DNA of 64,000 nucleotides from CAVVUC01 sp963751395 (GCA_963751395.1 CAVVUC010000001.1:186001-250000); one strand, 5' to 3'; shown: positions 15,511-23,921, counted from the first letter of the stretch. Numbers and translations: made by a program. The notes: generated by a model not told the origin, from the letters alone.

Positions 15511-16773
15511 ATGGACAAACCATCGTCTTACTTTTCGAATCTCAAGTGCCGCGAGTGCGGCCGGCTTTACCCGAAGCAGGCCATACATGTTTGCGACTTC
15601 GACTTTGGCCCGCTCGAGGCCGCCTACGACTACGACGCGATCCGCCCCGTGCTCACGCGCGAGCGCATCGAGTCGCGTCCGCACTCGATGTGGCGTTACC
15701 GCGAGTTGTTGCCGATCGACAACGAGCCGACCGTCGGAACACAGGTCGGATTCACGCCGCTCGTGAAGGCGGATCGCCTCGCGGAGGTGCTCGGCGTGCG
15801 CGAAGTTTTTGTGAAAAACGACACGGTCAACTACCCCACTCTTTCTTTCAAAGACCGCGTCGTCTCCGTGGCGCTGAGCCGTGCGCGCGAGCTTGGCTTC
15901 AAAGTCGTTGCGTGCGCCTCGACCGGCAACCTCGCCAATTCAGTGGCCGCAAACGCAGCCGCCGCCGGCCTGACCAGCTACGTTCTGATTCCCGCCGATC
16001 TCGAACAAGGCAAGGTGCTCGGTTCGCTCGTTTATGGGACCAACGTCATCGGCATCCACGGCGCTTACGACCAGGTCAACCGCCTCTGCTCCGAGATCGC
16101 AGGCAAATACGGGTGGGGATTCGTGAACGTGAACCTGCGTCCCTATTACGCCGAGGGCTCCAAGTCGATGGGCTTCGAGATCGCGGAACAACTCGGCTGG
16201 CGGATTCCGCAGCACACCGTCGTGCCAATGGCCAGCGGCTCGCTGCTCACGAAAATCCACAAGGCCTACTCGGAGTTTGCGAAGCTCGGCCTCGTCGAAA
16301 ATACGCCGCACAAAGTGCATGGCGCGCAGGCCACCGGCTGCTCGCCAATCAGCGCCGCCATGAAGCGCGGCATCGACATCGTCAAGCCCGTGCCGAAGCC
16401 GCAAACGATCGCCAAGTCGCTCGCCATCGGAACGCCGGCCGACGGCTATTATGCGATTCACGCGATGAAACAGACCGGCGGTTTTGCCGAGGACTGCACC
16501 GACGACGAGATCGTCGAGGGCATCAAGATGCTCGCGCAATACGCCGGCATCTTCGCGGAAACTGCGGGCGGCGTCACGGTCGCCTGCGCGAAGAAACTGA
16601 TCGAGACCGGAAAAATTCCGGCCGACGAAAGCATCGTGCTCTGCATCACCGGCCACGGCTTGAAAACGCAGGAGGCAATCGCCGGCAAATGCGGTGCCCC
16701 GCGTTTGATCAATCCGAGCCTCCGCGAATTCGAGGCGCTCATCGGCCCCGAACTCGCCCAATCCAAAACCTGA
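15511..16773 (+). CDS. Threonine synthase family PLP enzyme, SAM-riboswitch controlled
   Basis: 420 residues of the fold-type II PLP family. A small Cys-rich N-terminal segment (LKCRECGRLYPKQAIHVCDF) is followed by the PLP lysine Lys114 in YPTLSFKDRVVSVAL and the phosphate/substrate loop STGNLANSVAANAA. The lysine motif reads TLSFKDR rather than the usual PTGSFKDRG. ThrC converts O-phosphohomoserine to threonine. Here an S-box riboswitch precedes the gene and a MoaD/ThiS-like gene follows by 20 bases, so a role in sulfur transfer to a homoserine derivative, by analogy with mycobacterial CysM and CysO, is a serious alternative. The family assignment is secure, the reaction is not. Confidence 0.85.
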   Translation: MDKPSSYFSNLKCRECGRLYPKQAIHVCDFDFGPLEAAYDYDAIRPVLTRERIESRPHSMWRYRELLPIDNEPTVGTQVGFTPLVKADRLAEVLGVREVFVKNDTVNYPTLSFKDRVVSVALSRARELGFKVVACASTGNLANSVAANAAAAGLTSYVLIPADLEQGKVLGSLVYGTNVIGIHGAYDQVNRLCSEIAGKYGWGFVNVNLRPYYAEGSKSMGFEIAEQLGWRIPQHTVVPMASGSLLTKIHKAYSEFAKLGLVENTPHKVHGAQATGCSPISAAMKRGIDIVKPVPKPQTIAKSLAIGTPADGYYAIHAMKQTGGFAEDCTDDEIVEGIKMLAQYAGIFAETAGGVTVACAKKLIETGKIPADESIVLCITGHGLKTQEAIAGKCGAPRLINPSLREFEALIGPELAQSKT

Positions 16774-16793
16774 AAACAAAAACGAAAAACAAA

Positions 16794-17069
16794 ATGGCCA
16801 CATCCATCCGCATCCCGACACCGCTCCGCAAGCTCACGCACGAACAGGAGGTCGTCCACGCCGAGGGCTCGAACGTCGAGGAAATCCTCGCGAACCTCGA
16901 CAAGACCTATCCCGGTTTGAAGGAACGCATCTGCGACGAGAACGGCAACGTCCGCCGCTTCGTGAACATCTTCATCAACGACGAAGACATCCGCTTCCTC
17001 GAAGACAAGGCGACGGCGGTGAAAGAGGGCGACGAGATTTCCATCGTCCCCGCCATCGCCGGGGGCTAG
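16794..17069 (+). CDS. MoaD/ThiS-family ubiquitin-like sulfur carrier protein
   Basis: 91 residues with the beta-grasp pattern of MoaD-like proteins: IRIPTPLRKLTHEQEVV, a helix NVEEILANLDKTYPGLKERI, FVNIFINDEDIRFLEDKATAVKEGDEISIVPAIAGG. The C-terminal Gly-Gly is the site where an E1-like enzyme adenylates and thiocarboxylates such carriers. It starts 20 bases after the ThrC-like gene and is surely co-transcribed. CysO of Mycobacterium, the carrier for CysM, has the same size and fold. No MoeB-like activator or JAMM protease is in the window. Confidence 0.88.
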   Translation: MATSIRIPTPLRKLTHEQEVVHAEGSNVEEILANLDKTYPGLKERICDENGNVRRFVNIFINDEDIRFLEDKATAVKEGDEISIVPAIAGG

Positions 17070-17094
17070 GTGTCGGGCTGTCCGCCGCTGGATG

Positions 17095-17134
17095 ACGGTT
17101 TGAAAAACGCCGGCGCAGCCCGCCGTCTTTTTTC
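17095..17134 (+). terminator. Possible intrinsic terminator after the sulfur carrier gene
   Basis: GACGG (17095-17099) can pair with CCGTC (17124-17128) around an inner GGCG/CGCC pairing (17113-17116 with 17122-17125), followed by six T. The stem is imperfect, so it may only attenuate transcription into the NIL gene. Confidence 0.35.
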
Positions 17135-17176
17135 ATTCCCTATTCAGCGATCACCATCCACACTCGCCGCAACTTT

Positions 17177-17422
17177 ATGAACCAAAAACTGCGCCTCTGG
17201 CTCATGTTTCCCTCGCGACTCATTACGCGACCCGTGATTTACGAGCTTGGACACAAATTTCAGGTCGTCACCAACGTGCGCCAGGCAAGCGTGACTGAGG
17301 AAGTCGGCATTGTCTCGATCGAACTCGAGGGCGAGCGCGAGGAGATCAAGAAATGCATCGCCTGGCTCGAGGAACTCGGAATCAAGGTCGAGCCGGTCGA
17401 GATCAATACCATCGAAGGGTAG
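17177..17422 (+). CDS. NIL-domain protein (stand-alone)
   Basis: 81 residues that form a single NIL domain: LRLWLMFPSRLITRPVIYEL, then FQVVTNVRQASVTEEVGIVSIELEGE, ending ELGIKVEPVE. NIL domains are ferredoxin-like folds found at the C-terminus of the methionine importer ATPase MetN, where they bind methionine, and in proteins tied to homocysteine synthesis in archaea and anaerobes. This one lacks the 4Fe-4S ferredoxin part. It follows the ThrC-like and MoaD-like genes by about 107 bases with a weak terminator between, so it completes a methionine-linked set: a sensor or sulfur-transfer partner is plausible. Confidence 0.8.
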   Translation: MNQKLRLWLMFPSRLITRPVIYELGHKFQVVTNVRQASVTEEVGIVSIELEGEREEIKKCIAWLEELGIKVEPVEINTIEG

Positions 17423-17447
17423 TGTTCGGATCGTAAATCCAACCGCC

Positions 17448-17834
17448 CTATCCGTCTTGCGAAAGGGCGCTCGCATTTGCCGAGCGGCGCAACTTCACGG
17501 CGACGAAGGCGGTGTTTGGCAGGATGAATTTCCGCAGTTCGATCTCGGCGGAGCTGAGCGCGAATTTTTCCAGCAAACCGTTCGCGATTTCGCCGGCGAG
17601 CGTTTCGATGAGATTGCGCGGGCGCGCTGCTGCGATCTGCTGCACCACGAGACAGACCTGAAAATAATCGACCGTGTTTTCGATGCGGTCGTCGAGCGCG
17701 GAAAAATCTCGCACCGGTTCAAGCTGCAAGCTGACCGTGAGCCGCTGCGGGCTGGCCCGCTCTTCCGCTGTGATTCCAACCCGGGCGGACAGCTCGAGTT
17801 GCTCGATGACGATCGTGTCTCGCGCGTTAGTCAT
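17448..17834 (-). CDS. folB: Dihydroneopterin aldolase FolB
   Basis: 128 residues of the FolB fold: IVIEQLELSARVGITAEERASPQRL, DYFQVCLVVQQIAAARPRNLIETLAGEIA with the catalytic-pocket glutamate in the LIETLA motif, and a C-terminal strand region (IELRKFILPNTAFVAVKL). It cleaves 7,8-dihydroneopterin to the hydroxymethyl pterin used for folate. The ATG overlaps the stop of the upstream DUF721 gene (ATGA). It is the only folate gene in view. Confidence 0.88.
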   Translation of the reverse strand: MTNARDTIVIEQLELSARVGITAEERASPQRLTVSLQLEPVRDFSALDDRIENTVDYFQVCLVVQQIAAARPRNLIETLAGEIANGLLEKFALSSAEIELRKFILPNTAFVAVKLRRSANASALSQDG

Positions 17835-18189
17835 CCGACTCGGAACCGCACGTCACGGATGACTTTCGACCCGAATCGCGCTTTCAGCTTTTTCACGATC
17901 TGCGGCTTCCAAACGCGGTCGAGTTCGTAATGAACGGTCGGCTGGAGCACCTGCACGTAAAGAACGCCTTCGCGGAGGAATGCCGGGCTTGAGTGCTGCG
18001 CGATGAACTCGCCGACGATCTCCTTCCACGCGCCCAGCACCTGCGCTTCGTTGAGCCGGTCCTCGAGCCGAGATTGCGCATCACTTTGTCCAGCACGCCG
18101 GCGATCGGCTGGGCGCGATCACGGGCCGGAGTTTTCTGCGGCAGGCCGCGCCACTCGGCCAGGATGCGTTGCTTCTGGCTGCCGGTCAT
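17831..18189 (-). pseudogene. DUF721 / DciA-like protein gene with a one-base frameshift
   Basis: The N-terminal half (MTGSQKQRILAEWRGLPQ to VLDKVMRNLG) and the C-terminal half (LEDRLNEAQVLGAWKEIVGEF to VIRDVRFRVG) together form one complete DUF721 protein of about 119 residues but lie in different frames. On the minus strand the join reads ...AATCTCGGCTCGAGGAC...; one missing base near 18065-18069 separates Asn-Leu-Gly from Leu-Glu-Asp. DUF721 includes DciA, the loader of the replicative helicase in most bacteria. Either this is a real mutation or a sequencing error in the GC-rich stretch. The stop overlaps the folB start by four bases. Confidence 0.75.
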
Positions 18190-18195
18190 TCGCTC

Positions 18196-18232
18196 GAAAA
18201 AGAACGACCCTCACTCGCGAGAATGAGGGTCG
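18196..18232 (-). terminator. Intrinsic terminator of the ferredoxin gene
   Basis: On the minus strand a perfect 9-bp stem (18224-18232 with 18205-18213, CGACCCTCA/TGAGGGTCG, 10-base loop) is followed by TTCTTTTT. It lies 26 bases after the ferredoxin stop and just before the start of the DUF721 gene. Confidence 0.8.
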
Positions 18233-18257
18233 GAATCATTTTAGCTGCGGATTGTTT

Positions 18258-18491
18258 CTACGCGCCGTCGCTGCCGATGGCCTCGACCGGACAGCCTTCC
18301 TTCGCTTCCTTGCAAGCGGCCTCCTCCTCGGGCGTCTCGGGTTGTTTGTAAACGTAGGAGTAGCCTCCGTCGTCGTTGCGTTGAAAATTTGCGGGAGCGG
18401 TTTCGCGGCACAAATCACAATCGATGCACTGGTCATCGACATAGAATTTCCCCGCGATATTTTCCGGATATTTGTTTGCTGCGTCTGCCAT
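18258..18491 (-). CDS. 4Fe-4S single-cluster ferredoxin
   Basis: 77 residues. The cluster ligands are CIDCDLC (CxxCxxC) near residue 23 and a distant CP in GCPVEAIG near the C-terminus, which gives one 4Fe-4S cluster. The segment between carries the acidic patch EEEAACKEAKEG typical of soluble one-cluster ferredoxins that look like cut-down two-cluster ones. It acts as a small electron carrier in the cytoplasm. It is a single gene with its own strong terminator. A link to the sulfur-transfer genes 1 kb away is possible but unsupported. Confidence 0.88.
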   Translation of the reverse strand: MADAANKYPENIAGKFYVDDQCIDCDLCRETAPANFQRNDDGGYSYVYKQPETPEEEAACKEAKEGCPVEAIGSDGA

Positions 18492-18610
18492 AGTGTGTTG
18501 TTTCTTTGAGAAATGAGGGCATCAAAATCAAGGAGAGATTCGCGCAATGCAATGTTTTTTTGAGCGAAACCGGAGAATCGATGCCCGCGGGGCGGAGTTC
18601 GGCTTTCGGG

Positions 18611-19414
18611 TCATGAAAGCCGTTGCGATTGCTCAGCCGGCGGTTTGATCTCTTCGGCGCGGCGTTTCCGAAAAAGGAGATCGACGACGTTGCGGACATA
18701 TTGCTCGTCACTGATCGCCTCGACTGCTTCGGGTGGAAAAGCGACGAGCGACCGGAAGTGCGCCGCCAGCTCGGCAAACAGCTCCACGCGCGCAGCATCG
18801 TCGAAGTCATCGCGCCGGATCAGCGCCTGCAAAACAATACGCGCTTCATCGGGCGACACGAGCTGGCGCAGACGCGCTTCGAGGTGCGGGTGATTTCTCA
18901 GCGAGTTGAATTTTCCGAGCGCGAGCTGATCGAGGTCCGGCTCGGCGAGTTTTGGATTGCGCACGACGATCGTGTTCGCCGCAAAATCACCAAGGCGCTG
19001 GGATCGTTTGCTGAAAAGACAGGCGAGTCCGCCGACGAGATAAAACGCGGGGAGCATGTCGATGAAGCGCAGCAGATTCCGGATGACGATCTGGCTGAAT
19101 TGCAGCCGCAGCCCGCGCTCGTCCATCACGCGCAGCCGCAGCAGCCGCTTGCCAACCGTCTGCCCGCGCCAGAACCATTCGGTCGCGACGCCGTAGCCAA
19201 TCGAGAGCACGAAGTAGGAGAGAACCACAAGCGCGCGGCTCAAATCGAGACTCACGAGGTTGGCCAGTCCGAGCACCGTGCCGACGAGCGACGCGCCTGC
19301 CGCGATGCACGCGAGATCGACGATCCATGCAAGGAACCGCGTGACCGGACCGGCGAGCCGGAATGAAAACTCGATGCCCTCGGGCGTTTTGATTTTCAGT
19401 TCGGTGGCCGTCAT
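18611..19414 (-). CDS. RDD-family membrane protein
   Basis: 267 residues. The RDD domain starts about residue 17 (RLAGPVTRFLAWIVDLACI) and has three membrane helices. The family's Arg-Asp-Asp type residues are in RFLAWIVDL, and the WFWRGQTVGKRLLRLRVMDERG segment is characteristic. A charged cytoplasmic C-terminal half (about 165-267) follows. RDD proteins are integral membrane proteins, some linked to ion or compatible-solute transport. It is the last gene of an 11-gene collinear cluster and starts eight bases after the SpoIIM-like gene, the order often seen in MoxR/DUF58 loci. Confidence 0.8.
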   Translation of the reverse strand: MTATELKIKTPEGIEFSFRLAGPVTRFLAWIVDLACIAAGASLVGTVLGLANLVSLDLSRALVVLSYFVLSIGYGVATEWFWRGQTVGKRLLRLRVMDERGLRLQFSQIVIRNLLRFIDMLPAFYLVGGLACLFSKRSQRLGDFAANTIVVRNPKLAEPDLDQLALGKFNSLRNHPHLEARLRQLVSPDEARIVLQALIRRDDFDDAARVELFAELAAHFRSLVAFPPEAVEAISDEQYVRNVVDLLFRKRRAEEIKPPAEQSQRLS

Positions 19415-19421
19415 TTGAAAA

Positions 19422-20417
19422 TCAATCCCGCTCCTCCGCGATTTTCCGTCCGAGAAACGCGACGAGCAAAACCAGTTCGCATAATCCGAAAGCGATCTTC
19501 GCCGCGTACGGAATCACCGGCTCGTGATATTGCGAGAGAAACGCCTCGACGATGCCGGCCCAGACCAGCATCAGCGCCACGCCGAAGATCAGCGTCATCA
19601 CATCGTTTCCGACGAGACGCAGGCGCGACTTCAGCGGCGTGCGGTCGCTCCAGCCGATGAGCGCTTTTCCAATGACCAGCCCGGCCTGTCCGGCGACCAG
19701 CACCGCCGGAATCTCGATCACGCCGTGCGGCAGAAGCCAGCCGAGAAGGAAGACCAATTTCCCTGCGGCGATGTAATCGACCGCCACCGCGCCGAGGATC
19801 ACGCCGTTGTAAAACAACAGCACGATCGTGCCGACGCCCCAGCTCATCCCGCTGGCCAGCGTCAGGATCGAGACCTTGATGTTGTTCGTCATCAAGTAAC
19901 TCGAGAACGTCGCCTTCGCTCCCTGCATGCGATCCTTCCCCCGGCGCTCCTCCTCCGCCACGCGTTTCGCCGGGTCGCCGAGCAGATGGCTGAAGGGCAG
20001 GATCGCTTCTTTCGCCTCCGCGTCGGCAATCACCGCGACTCCGCCGAACGCCGCGCCGGCCATTGTCACGGCGAGCGATAACCAGAACGCGAGAATGTGC
20101 CGCTGGAAGATCCGCGGGAATTTGTAAATGAACCAGCGCCACGGAGAGAAGCGCACCGGGCGTTCGCGTGTCTCGTGAATCTCCCCGTACGCGCGCGCCG
20201 TGAGCGACTCCAGATAACGTCGGGTTTCCGGCTCGGAGGCGAAGGTCGCGATTTTCGCGAGATCTGCTGAAACCCTTTGATAAAGCAGATGGAAGCGCTG
20301 GAGATGATGCACATCCATGCGGAAACCCGGATCGTTTTCGAGCTTGTCGAGCATCGCCTCCAGCTCCGCCCACGACGGGCGTTCGGCGGCAATGAAACGG
20401 GGAAGATCAATGATCAT
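19422..20417 (-). CDS. Stage II sporulation protein M-like (DUF95) membrane protein
   Basis: 331 residues. A cytoplasmic helical N-terminus (MIIDLPRFIAAERPSWAELE) is followed by a five- to six-helix membrane domain with the SpoIIM pattern (ILAFWLSLAVTMAGAAFGG; NNIKVSILTLASGMSWGVGT; LLPHGVIEIPAVLVAGQAGL, where HGxxE is the family's signature). The ATG overlaps the stop of the DUF58 gene by four bases. In non-sporulating bacteria SpoIIM-like proteins sit with RDD, MoxR and DUF58 genes, as here. Their biochemical role is unknown. Confidence 0.85.
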   Translation of the reverse strand: MIIDLPRFIAAERPSWAELEAMLDKLENDPGFRMDVHHLQRFHLLYQRVSADLAKIATFASEPETRRYLESLTARAYGEIHETRERPVRFSPWRWFIYKFPRIFQRHILAFWLSLAVTMAGAAFGGVAVIADAEAKEAILPFSHLLGDPAKRVAEEERRGKDRMQGAKATFSSYLMTNNIKVSILTLASGMSWGVGTIVLLFYNGVILGAVAVDYIAAGKLVFLLGWLLPHGVIEIPAVLVAGQAGLVIGKALIGWSDRTPLKSRLRLVGNDVMTLIFGVALMLVWAGIVEAFLSQYHEPVIPYAAKIAFGLCELVLLVAFLGRKIAEERD

Positions 20418-21739
20418 ATCAACTGCCTCGCTTTCACGCCGAGGTATTGCGACACCAGTTGCGCCGCCATTTTTTCGTTGTCGAGCAGGTTGAACCGGAC
20501 GCCGCGGCGCTGCAGCACCTTTTCCAGCTCGCGCAGATTGTGCCATTGGAAGTGGCCGCCGAGCCTGCCGTAAAGATCGTCCACGCCCGTCACGTTCCGG
20601 TCTGCGAAGAGCGGCTCCGCACCGCGCGGCTTGAGCATGTTCACCAGCACGAGATGCTGACGGCAGATGATGTCCATGTTGCGGACGAAGCTCTCCGCGA
20701 GCATCGGATCGTCGAGCGCGGTGAGAAAAACCAGCAGCGCGCGCTTCCGCATTCGCAGCCGGATGAACGCGCACAGCTCGTCGAAATCCGGCGTCACGAT
20801 CTGCGGTTGCAGCGTGTAGAGCGTGTCGCGGCACGCGGCGAAATGCGCCTGGCCGCTCTTGGCGCGGACGAACCCGCGCACTTTGTCCGCGAACGTCACC
20901 AGCCCGAACGAGTCGCCCTGCTGCTCCGCCGCCACGCCGAGGATCAATGCCGCCGTGACGAAGCGCTCCAGCGCGCTGCTTTTTCCCGGCTCCTCGCGCG
21001 CGCTGAGTCGCGAGGCGTCGATGATGACGTAAATCTCCTGCGTGCGCTCGACTTGAAAAACCTTGGTCACTGGATGGCCGCGCTTGGCGGAGGCTTTCCA
21101 GTGGATTTCGTCGTAGCCGTCGCCGGGAATGTAATCGCGAAGCTTTTCAAAATCGCGGCCCTTGCCCGTCTGCCGCTGCGCGTGGATTCCGAAACGGCCA
21201 CGATTCAAAAACAGCGCCGCGACATTTTTGCGTTCGTCGAAAAGATTCGGATAAACGCGGAGTTCGGTTTGCGCGGGCGAGCTTGCGCGCGAGGCCCAGA
21301 ACCCGAGTTGCGACACGGCCTCGATGTGACAGCGATCCAGAAAATACCGTCCGCGCTTGAGCGGCGTGCAGGGCCAGGAAACCCGCGAGAGCGCCGCGCC
21401 GGCCGGCAGCGCCGCGTGGAGGTCGCCGCGTGGCGAAGCGATCTCGCGCGGAAGCGCGAGGCCGAAGCGCAGCGAGCGGGCGGAACACGATTCGTTTTCA
21501 ATCTGCAAGTCGATCGTGCCTTCGCGGTCTTTCTGGAGGCGGACAACTTCGGGCAGTCGCACGGAGATGCCCGCGAGCCGCCCCCGCGCGGTCGCGGCGT
21601 CGAACAGCGCAACCGCCGCAAAGCCTGCGATCACGATCCATGAAAGCAACGCCGCGTCCGGCACGGTACCGGCGATGACCGCGAACGGCAGCGCCACGAA
21701 CGCGAACCAGACAAGCAGGCGTGTGCGGGGAACGATCAT
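20414..21739 (-). CDS. DUF58 domain protein
   Basis: 441 residues. Two N-terminal membrane helices (FVALPFAVIAG, ALLSWIVIAGFAAVALF) are followed by a beta-rich part and the DUF58 core (LRDYIPGDGYDEIHWKASAKRGHPVTKVFQVERTQ), which leads into a von Willebrand factor A-like domain (EIYVIIDASRLS, a DxS-type metal site). MoxR and DUF58 genes form pairs: the AAA+ protein remodels or activates partners recognised through the VWA-like protein. Four-base overlaps join it to MoxR upstream and the SpoIIM-like gene downstream. Confidence 0.88.
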   Translation of the reverse strand: MIVPRTRLLVWFAFVALPFAVIAGTVPDAALLSWIVIAGFAAVALFDAATARGRLAGISVRLPEVVRLQKDREGTIDLQIENESCSARSLRFGLALPREIASPRGDLHAALPAGAALSRVSWPCTPLKRGRYFLDRCHIEAVSQLGFWASRASSPAQTELRVYPNLFDERKNVAALFLNRGRFGIHAQRQTGKGRDFEKLRDYIPGDGYDEIHWKASAKRGHPVTKVFQVERTQEIYVIIDASRLSAREEPGKSSALERFVTAALILGVAAEQQGDSFGLVTFADKVRGFVRAKSGQAHFAACRDTLYTLQPQIVTPDFDELCAFIRLRMRKRALLVFLTALDDPMLAESFVRNMDIICRQHLVLVNMLKPRGAEPLFADRNVTGVDDLYGRLGGHFQWHNLRELEKVLQRRGVRFNLLDNEKMAAQLVSQYLGVKARQLI

Positions 21740-22701
21740 CGCGGCACGGCGACTTGTTCGAGGATTTTCCCAATGACCTCCGCGACCGTCACGCCTTCGA
21801 TCTCGTACTCGGGCCGCAAAATGATCCGGTGCTCGAGCACGGCGACAGTCAGCGATTTGACGTCGTCCGGCGTGACGAAATCCCGCCCGGCGAGCGCGGC
21901 ATTCGCGCGACTTGCGAGCAGCAGCGCCTGCGTCGCGCGCGGGCCGGCCCCGACAAGAACGCTGTCGTGATGGCGGGAAGCGCGCACGACATCGACCAGA
22001 TACGCGAGCAACTCGTCGCGGACGGTGATCGCTTCGAGGCTTTGGCGCAGGCTTGCGAGATCCGCGGCGGAGACGACCGGCTGCACCGCGCCGCTCGCCA
22101 GCAATTCCTCGGGCGACTCTTTTCCGAGCATCCGCTGCGCCAGCGTCAGCTCCTCGTCACGGTTCGGCGGCTCCATTGGAATCTTGATCATGAACCGGTC
22201 CTTCTGCGCCTCGGGCAGTGGATACGTGCCTTCGTACTCGATTGGATTCTGCGTCGCAAAAACCGTGAAGTTCGGTGAAAGATCGAGTGTCTCGCGGTCG
22301 ATCGTCACCCGCCGCTCCTGCATCGCCTGGAGCAGGGCTGACTGCGTCTTCGCCGGCGCGCGATTGATTTCATCGGCGAGCAGAAACGTCGTGAAGATCG
22401 GGCCTTTGATCAGCGTGAATTCGTTGCGCTGCATGTTGAAGACGTTCGTGCCGGTGATGTCCGCGGGCATCAGGTCGGGCGTGAATTGGATGCGGTTGTA
22501 TTCGCACCCCAGCACGCGGGCGAGCGTGCGGACGAGCAGCGTCTTGGCCACGCCCGGCACGCCTTCGATCAGCGCGTGGTGGCCGGTGAAAATGGCGATG
22601 AGCGCCTTGTCGATCACGTCCTGCTGGCCGATGATCACCCGCCCCACCTCCTGTCTCGCACGGCTCAGGACTTCTTTGATTTGGTCTGTGTTGGTTTCCA
22701 T
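21736..22701 (-). CDS. MoxR-family AAA+ ATPase
   Basis: 321 residues. The MoxR pattern is complete: GVPGVAKT (Walker A), QFTPDLMPADITG, IFTTFLLADEINRAPAKTQSALLQAMQE (Walker B with sensor region), and FATQNPIEYEGTYPLPEAQKDRFMI. MoxR proteins are chaperone-like ATPases that act with VWA/DUF58 proteins in maturation of enzymes or envelope stress tolerance. It is preceded by DUF4129 and DUF4350 genes and followed by DUF58, the classical order of this module. Confidence 0.93.
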   Translation of the reverse strand: METNTDQIKEVLSRARQEVGRVIIGQQDVIDKALIAIFTGHHALIEGVPGVAKTLLVRTLARVLGCEYNRIQFTPDLMPADITGTNVFNMQRNEFTLIKGPIFTTFLLADEINRAPAKTQSALLQAMQERRVTIDRETLDLSPNFTVFATQNPIEYEGTYPLPEAQKDRFMIKIPMEPPNRDEELTLAQRMLGKESPEELLASGAVQPVVSAADLASLRQSLEAITVRDELLAYLVDVVRASRHHDSVLVGAGPRATQALLLASRANAALAGRDFVTPDDVKSLTVAVLEHRIILRPEYEIEGVTVAEVIGKILEQVAVPR

Positions 22702-22709
22702 AAAGTTTG

Positions 22710-23921
22710 TTATTTTTTCTCCGCCAGAATTTCGCTGATCGCCCGATAGCTCTTCACCGGACTGCGCTGCTTCGCCGGACGAGCCTCCTCCGACGCGATG
22801 ACAGCTTCCGCGCGGGCGAGTTTCTCCTTCAGATCATCGGCGCGATGCGCAAATGATTTGCGCCATTCGTCGAAGCACACGCGCAGAAGTTCGCCCGGTG
22901 GAATGCTCCGGCGCAGGAGATTCACGAAACCGGCGGCGGCATCCTTGCCCGCGACGACATCGCCCGCCGTGTCGCTCTCCTCGTACGGCGGCACGAAGCT
23001 CGACGCATTTTTCCATGCGAACAACGCCGCGAGCAAAACGAGGCAGCCGACGAGCGCGTGCAGGTTGTATTTGCGGGCGAGCGTGGCGATGCCGGGGTTT
23101 TCGGAAATCCCGAGATGCGTCTCGTCGAAAATGACGCGCGTGCCAGTGCCCGTCAGCCACGCGAGCAACTGCGGATGCCGCTCGCGCCGGAGCGCTTCGT
23201 TGCTCACGAAGTAGGAGTCCGCGCAGAGCACGATGCTGCCGGAGCCGAACTGGCGCTCGACAATCACCGGCCGGTTTTCGCAGCGATAAATCACGCGCCA
23301 CAGCGACTTGTCGATCTTCTCGAAACAAAGAAGCGAGTGCCACGAGATCGACGGCTCGAAGCCGGCTTCGCGCGAGACGGCGACGAGCGGCTTCTTCGTT
23401 TTCGGCGTGTCGAGATGCCCTACCGACAAGCCCCAGCGGCTCGCAAGTTTCGGCATGTCCAGGAACTTTGGTGTCTGGCGGTCTTCGTCTCCGGTGTCGT
23501 CACCGGGTTGCTTTGCGTCCTTGTCGCGGTCGCCGTCCTTCGCTTTGTCCGGCGCGGTTTCGTCGCGCTCCGCCCACGCCGGACTAAACGTGAACACGAG
23601 ACGCACGCCGCCAAGAGCGAGCAGTTCGGCCTCCTTGATCTCCTGCTCGGACGACACGCCGTCGGGGCTGGTCCCGAGATGGAAAAATGTCGTGCCGCGT
23701 TCTGCGGACAGTTTGGCCAGCGGCGCGAAGTTGTGCCGCGTTTCGCGCAATTCGGAGAGCGATTCATAAAACGCCTTGGTGCCGAGCGGATCGACGCGCA
23801 GCGACGAGTATGGCGGATAGATGTCGCCCGATCGAAACCGGAGCACGAAGAGCTGCGAAAGCCCGTAAACAAATGCTCCGCAGACGAGGATGAAAAGAAC
23901 GGGCGACAGTTTTTTCAACAC
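22710..23921 (-). CDS. DUF4350 domain protein
   Basis: About 403 residues. One N-terminal membrane helix (LFILVCGAFVYGLSQL) is followed by the DUF4350 start (YPPYSSLRVDPLGTKAFYESL), a charged Asp/Lys-rich linker (about residues 135-165), and a glutamine-amidotransferase-like fold whose end (LHALVGCLVLLAALFAW) is a second membrane helix; the tail is cytoplasmic and helical. The GTG at 23921 overlapping the end of the DUF4129 gene is proposed because the membrane helix follows directly. DUF4350 proteins accompany MoxR and DUF4129, and no enzymatic activity is known for them. Confidence 0.75.
   Translation of the reverse strand: MLKKLSPVLFILVCGAFVYGLSQLFVLRFRSGDIYPPYSSLRVDPLGTKAFYESLSELRETRHNFAPLAKLSAERGTTFFHLGTSPDGVSSEQEIKEAELLALGGVRLVFTFSPAWAERDETAPDKAKDGDRDKDAKQPGDDTGDEDRQTPKFLDMPKLASRWGLSVGHLDTPKTKKPLVAVSREAGFEPSISWHSLLCFEKIDKSLWRVIYRCENRPVIVERQFGSGSIVLCADSYFVSNEALRRERHPQLLAWLTGTGTRVIFDETHLGISENPGIATLARKYNLHALVGCLVLLAALFAWKNASSFVPPYEESDTAGDVVAGKDAAAGFVNLLRRSIPPGELLRVCFDEWRKSFAHRADDLKEKLARAEAVIASEEARPAKQRSPVKSYRAISEILAEKK

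Noticed and set aside
15511..16773. Plain housekeeping threonine synthase
   Set aside because: Not excluded, but the SAM-I riboswitch and the adjacent carrier and NIL genes argue against a simple threonine role, so no thrC symbol was assigned.
15546..16793. Long extension in front of the sulfur-carrier frame
   Set aside because: The frame is open upstream only because it shadows the ThrC-like gene. The real protein starts at ATG 16794, where the MoaD-like sequence begins.
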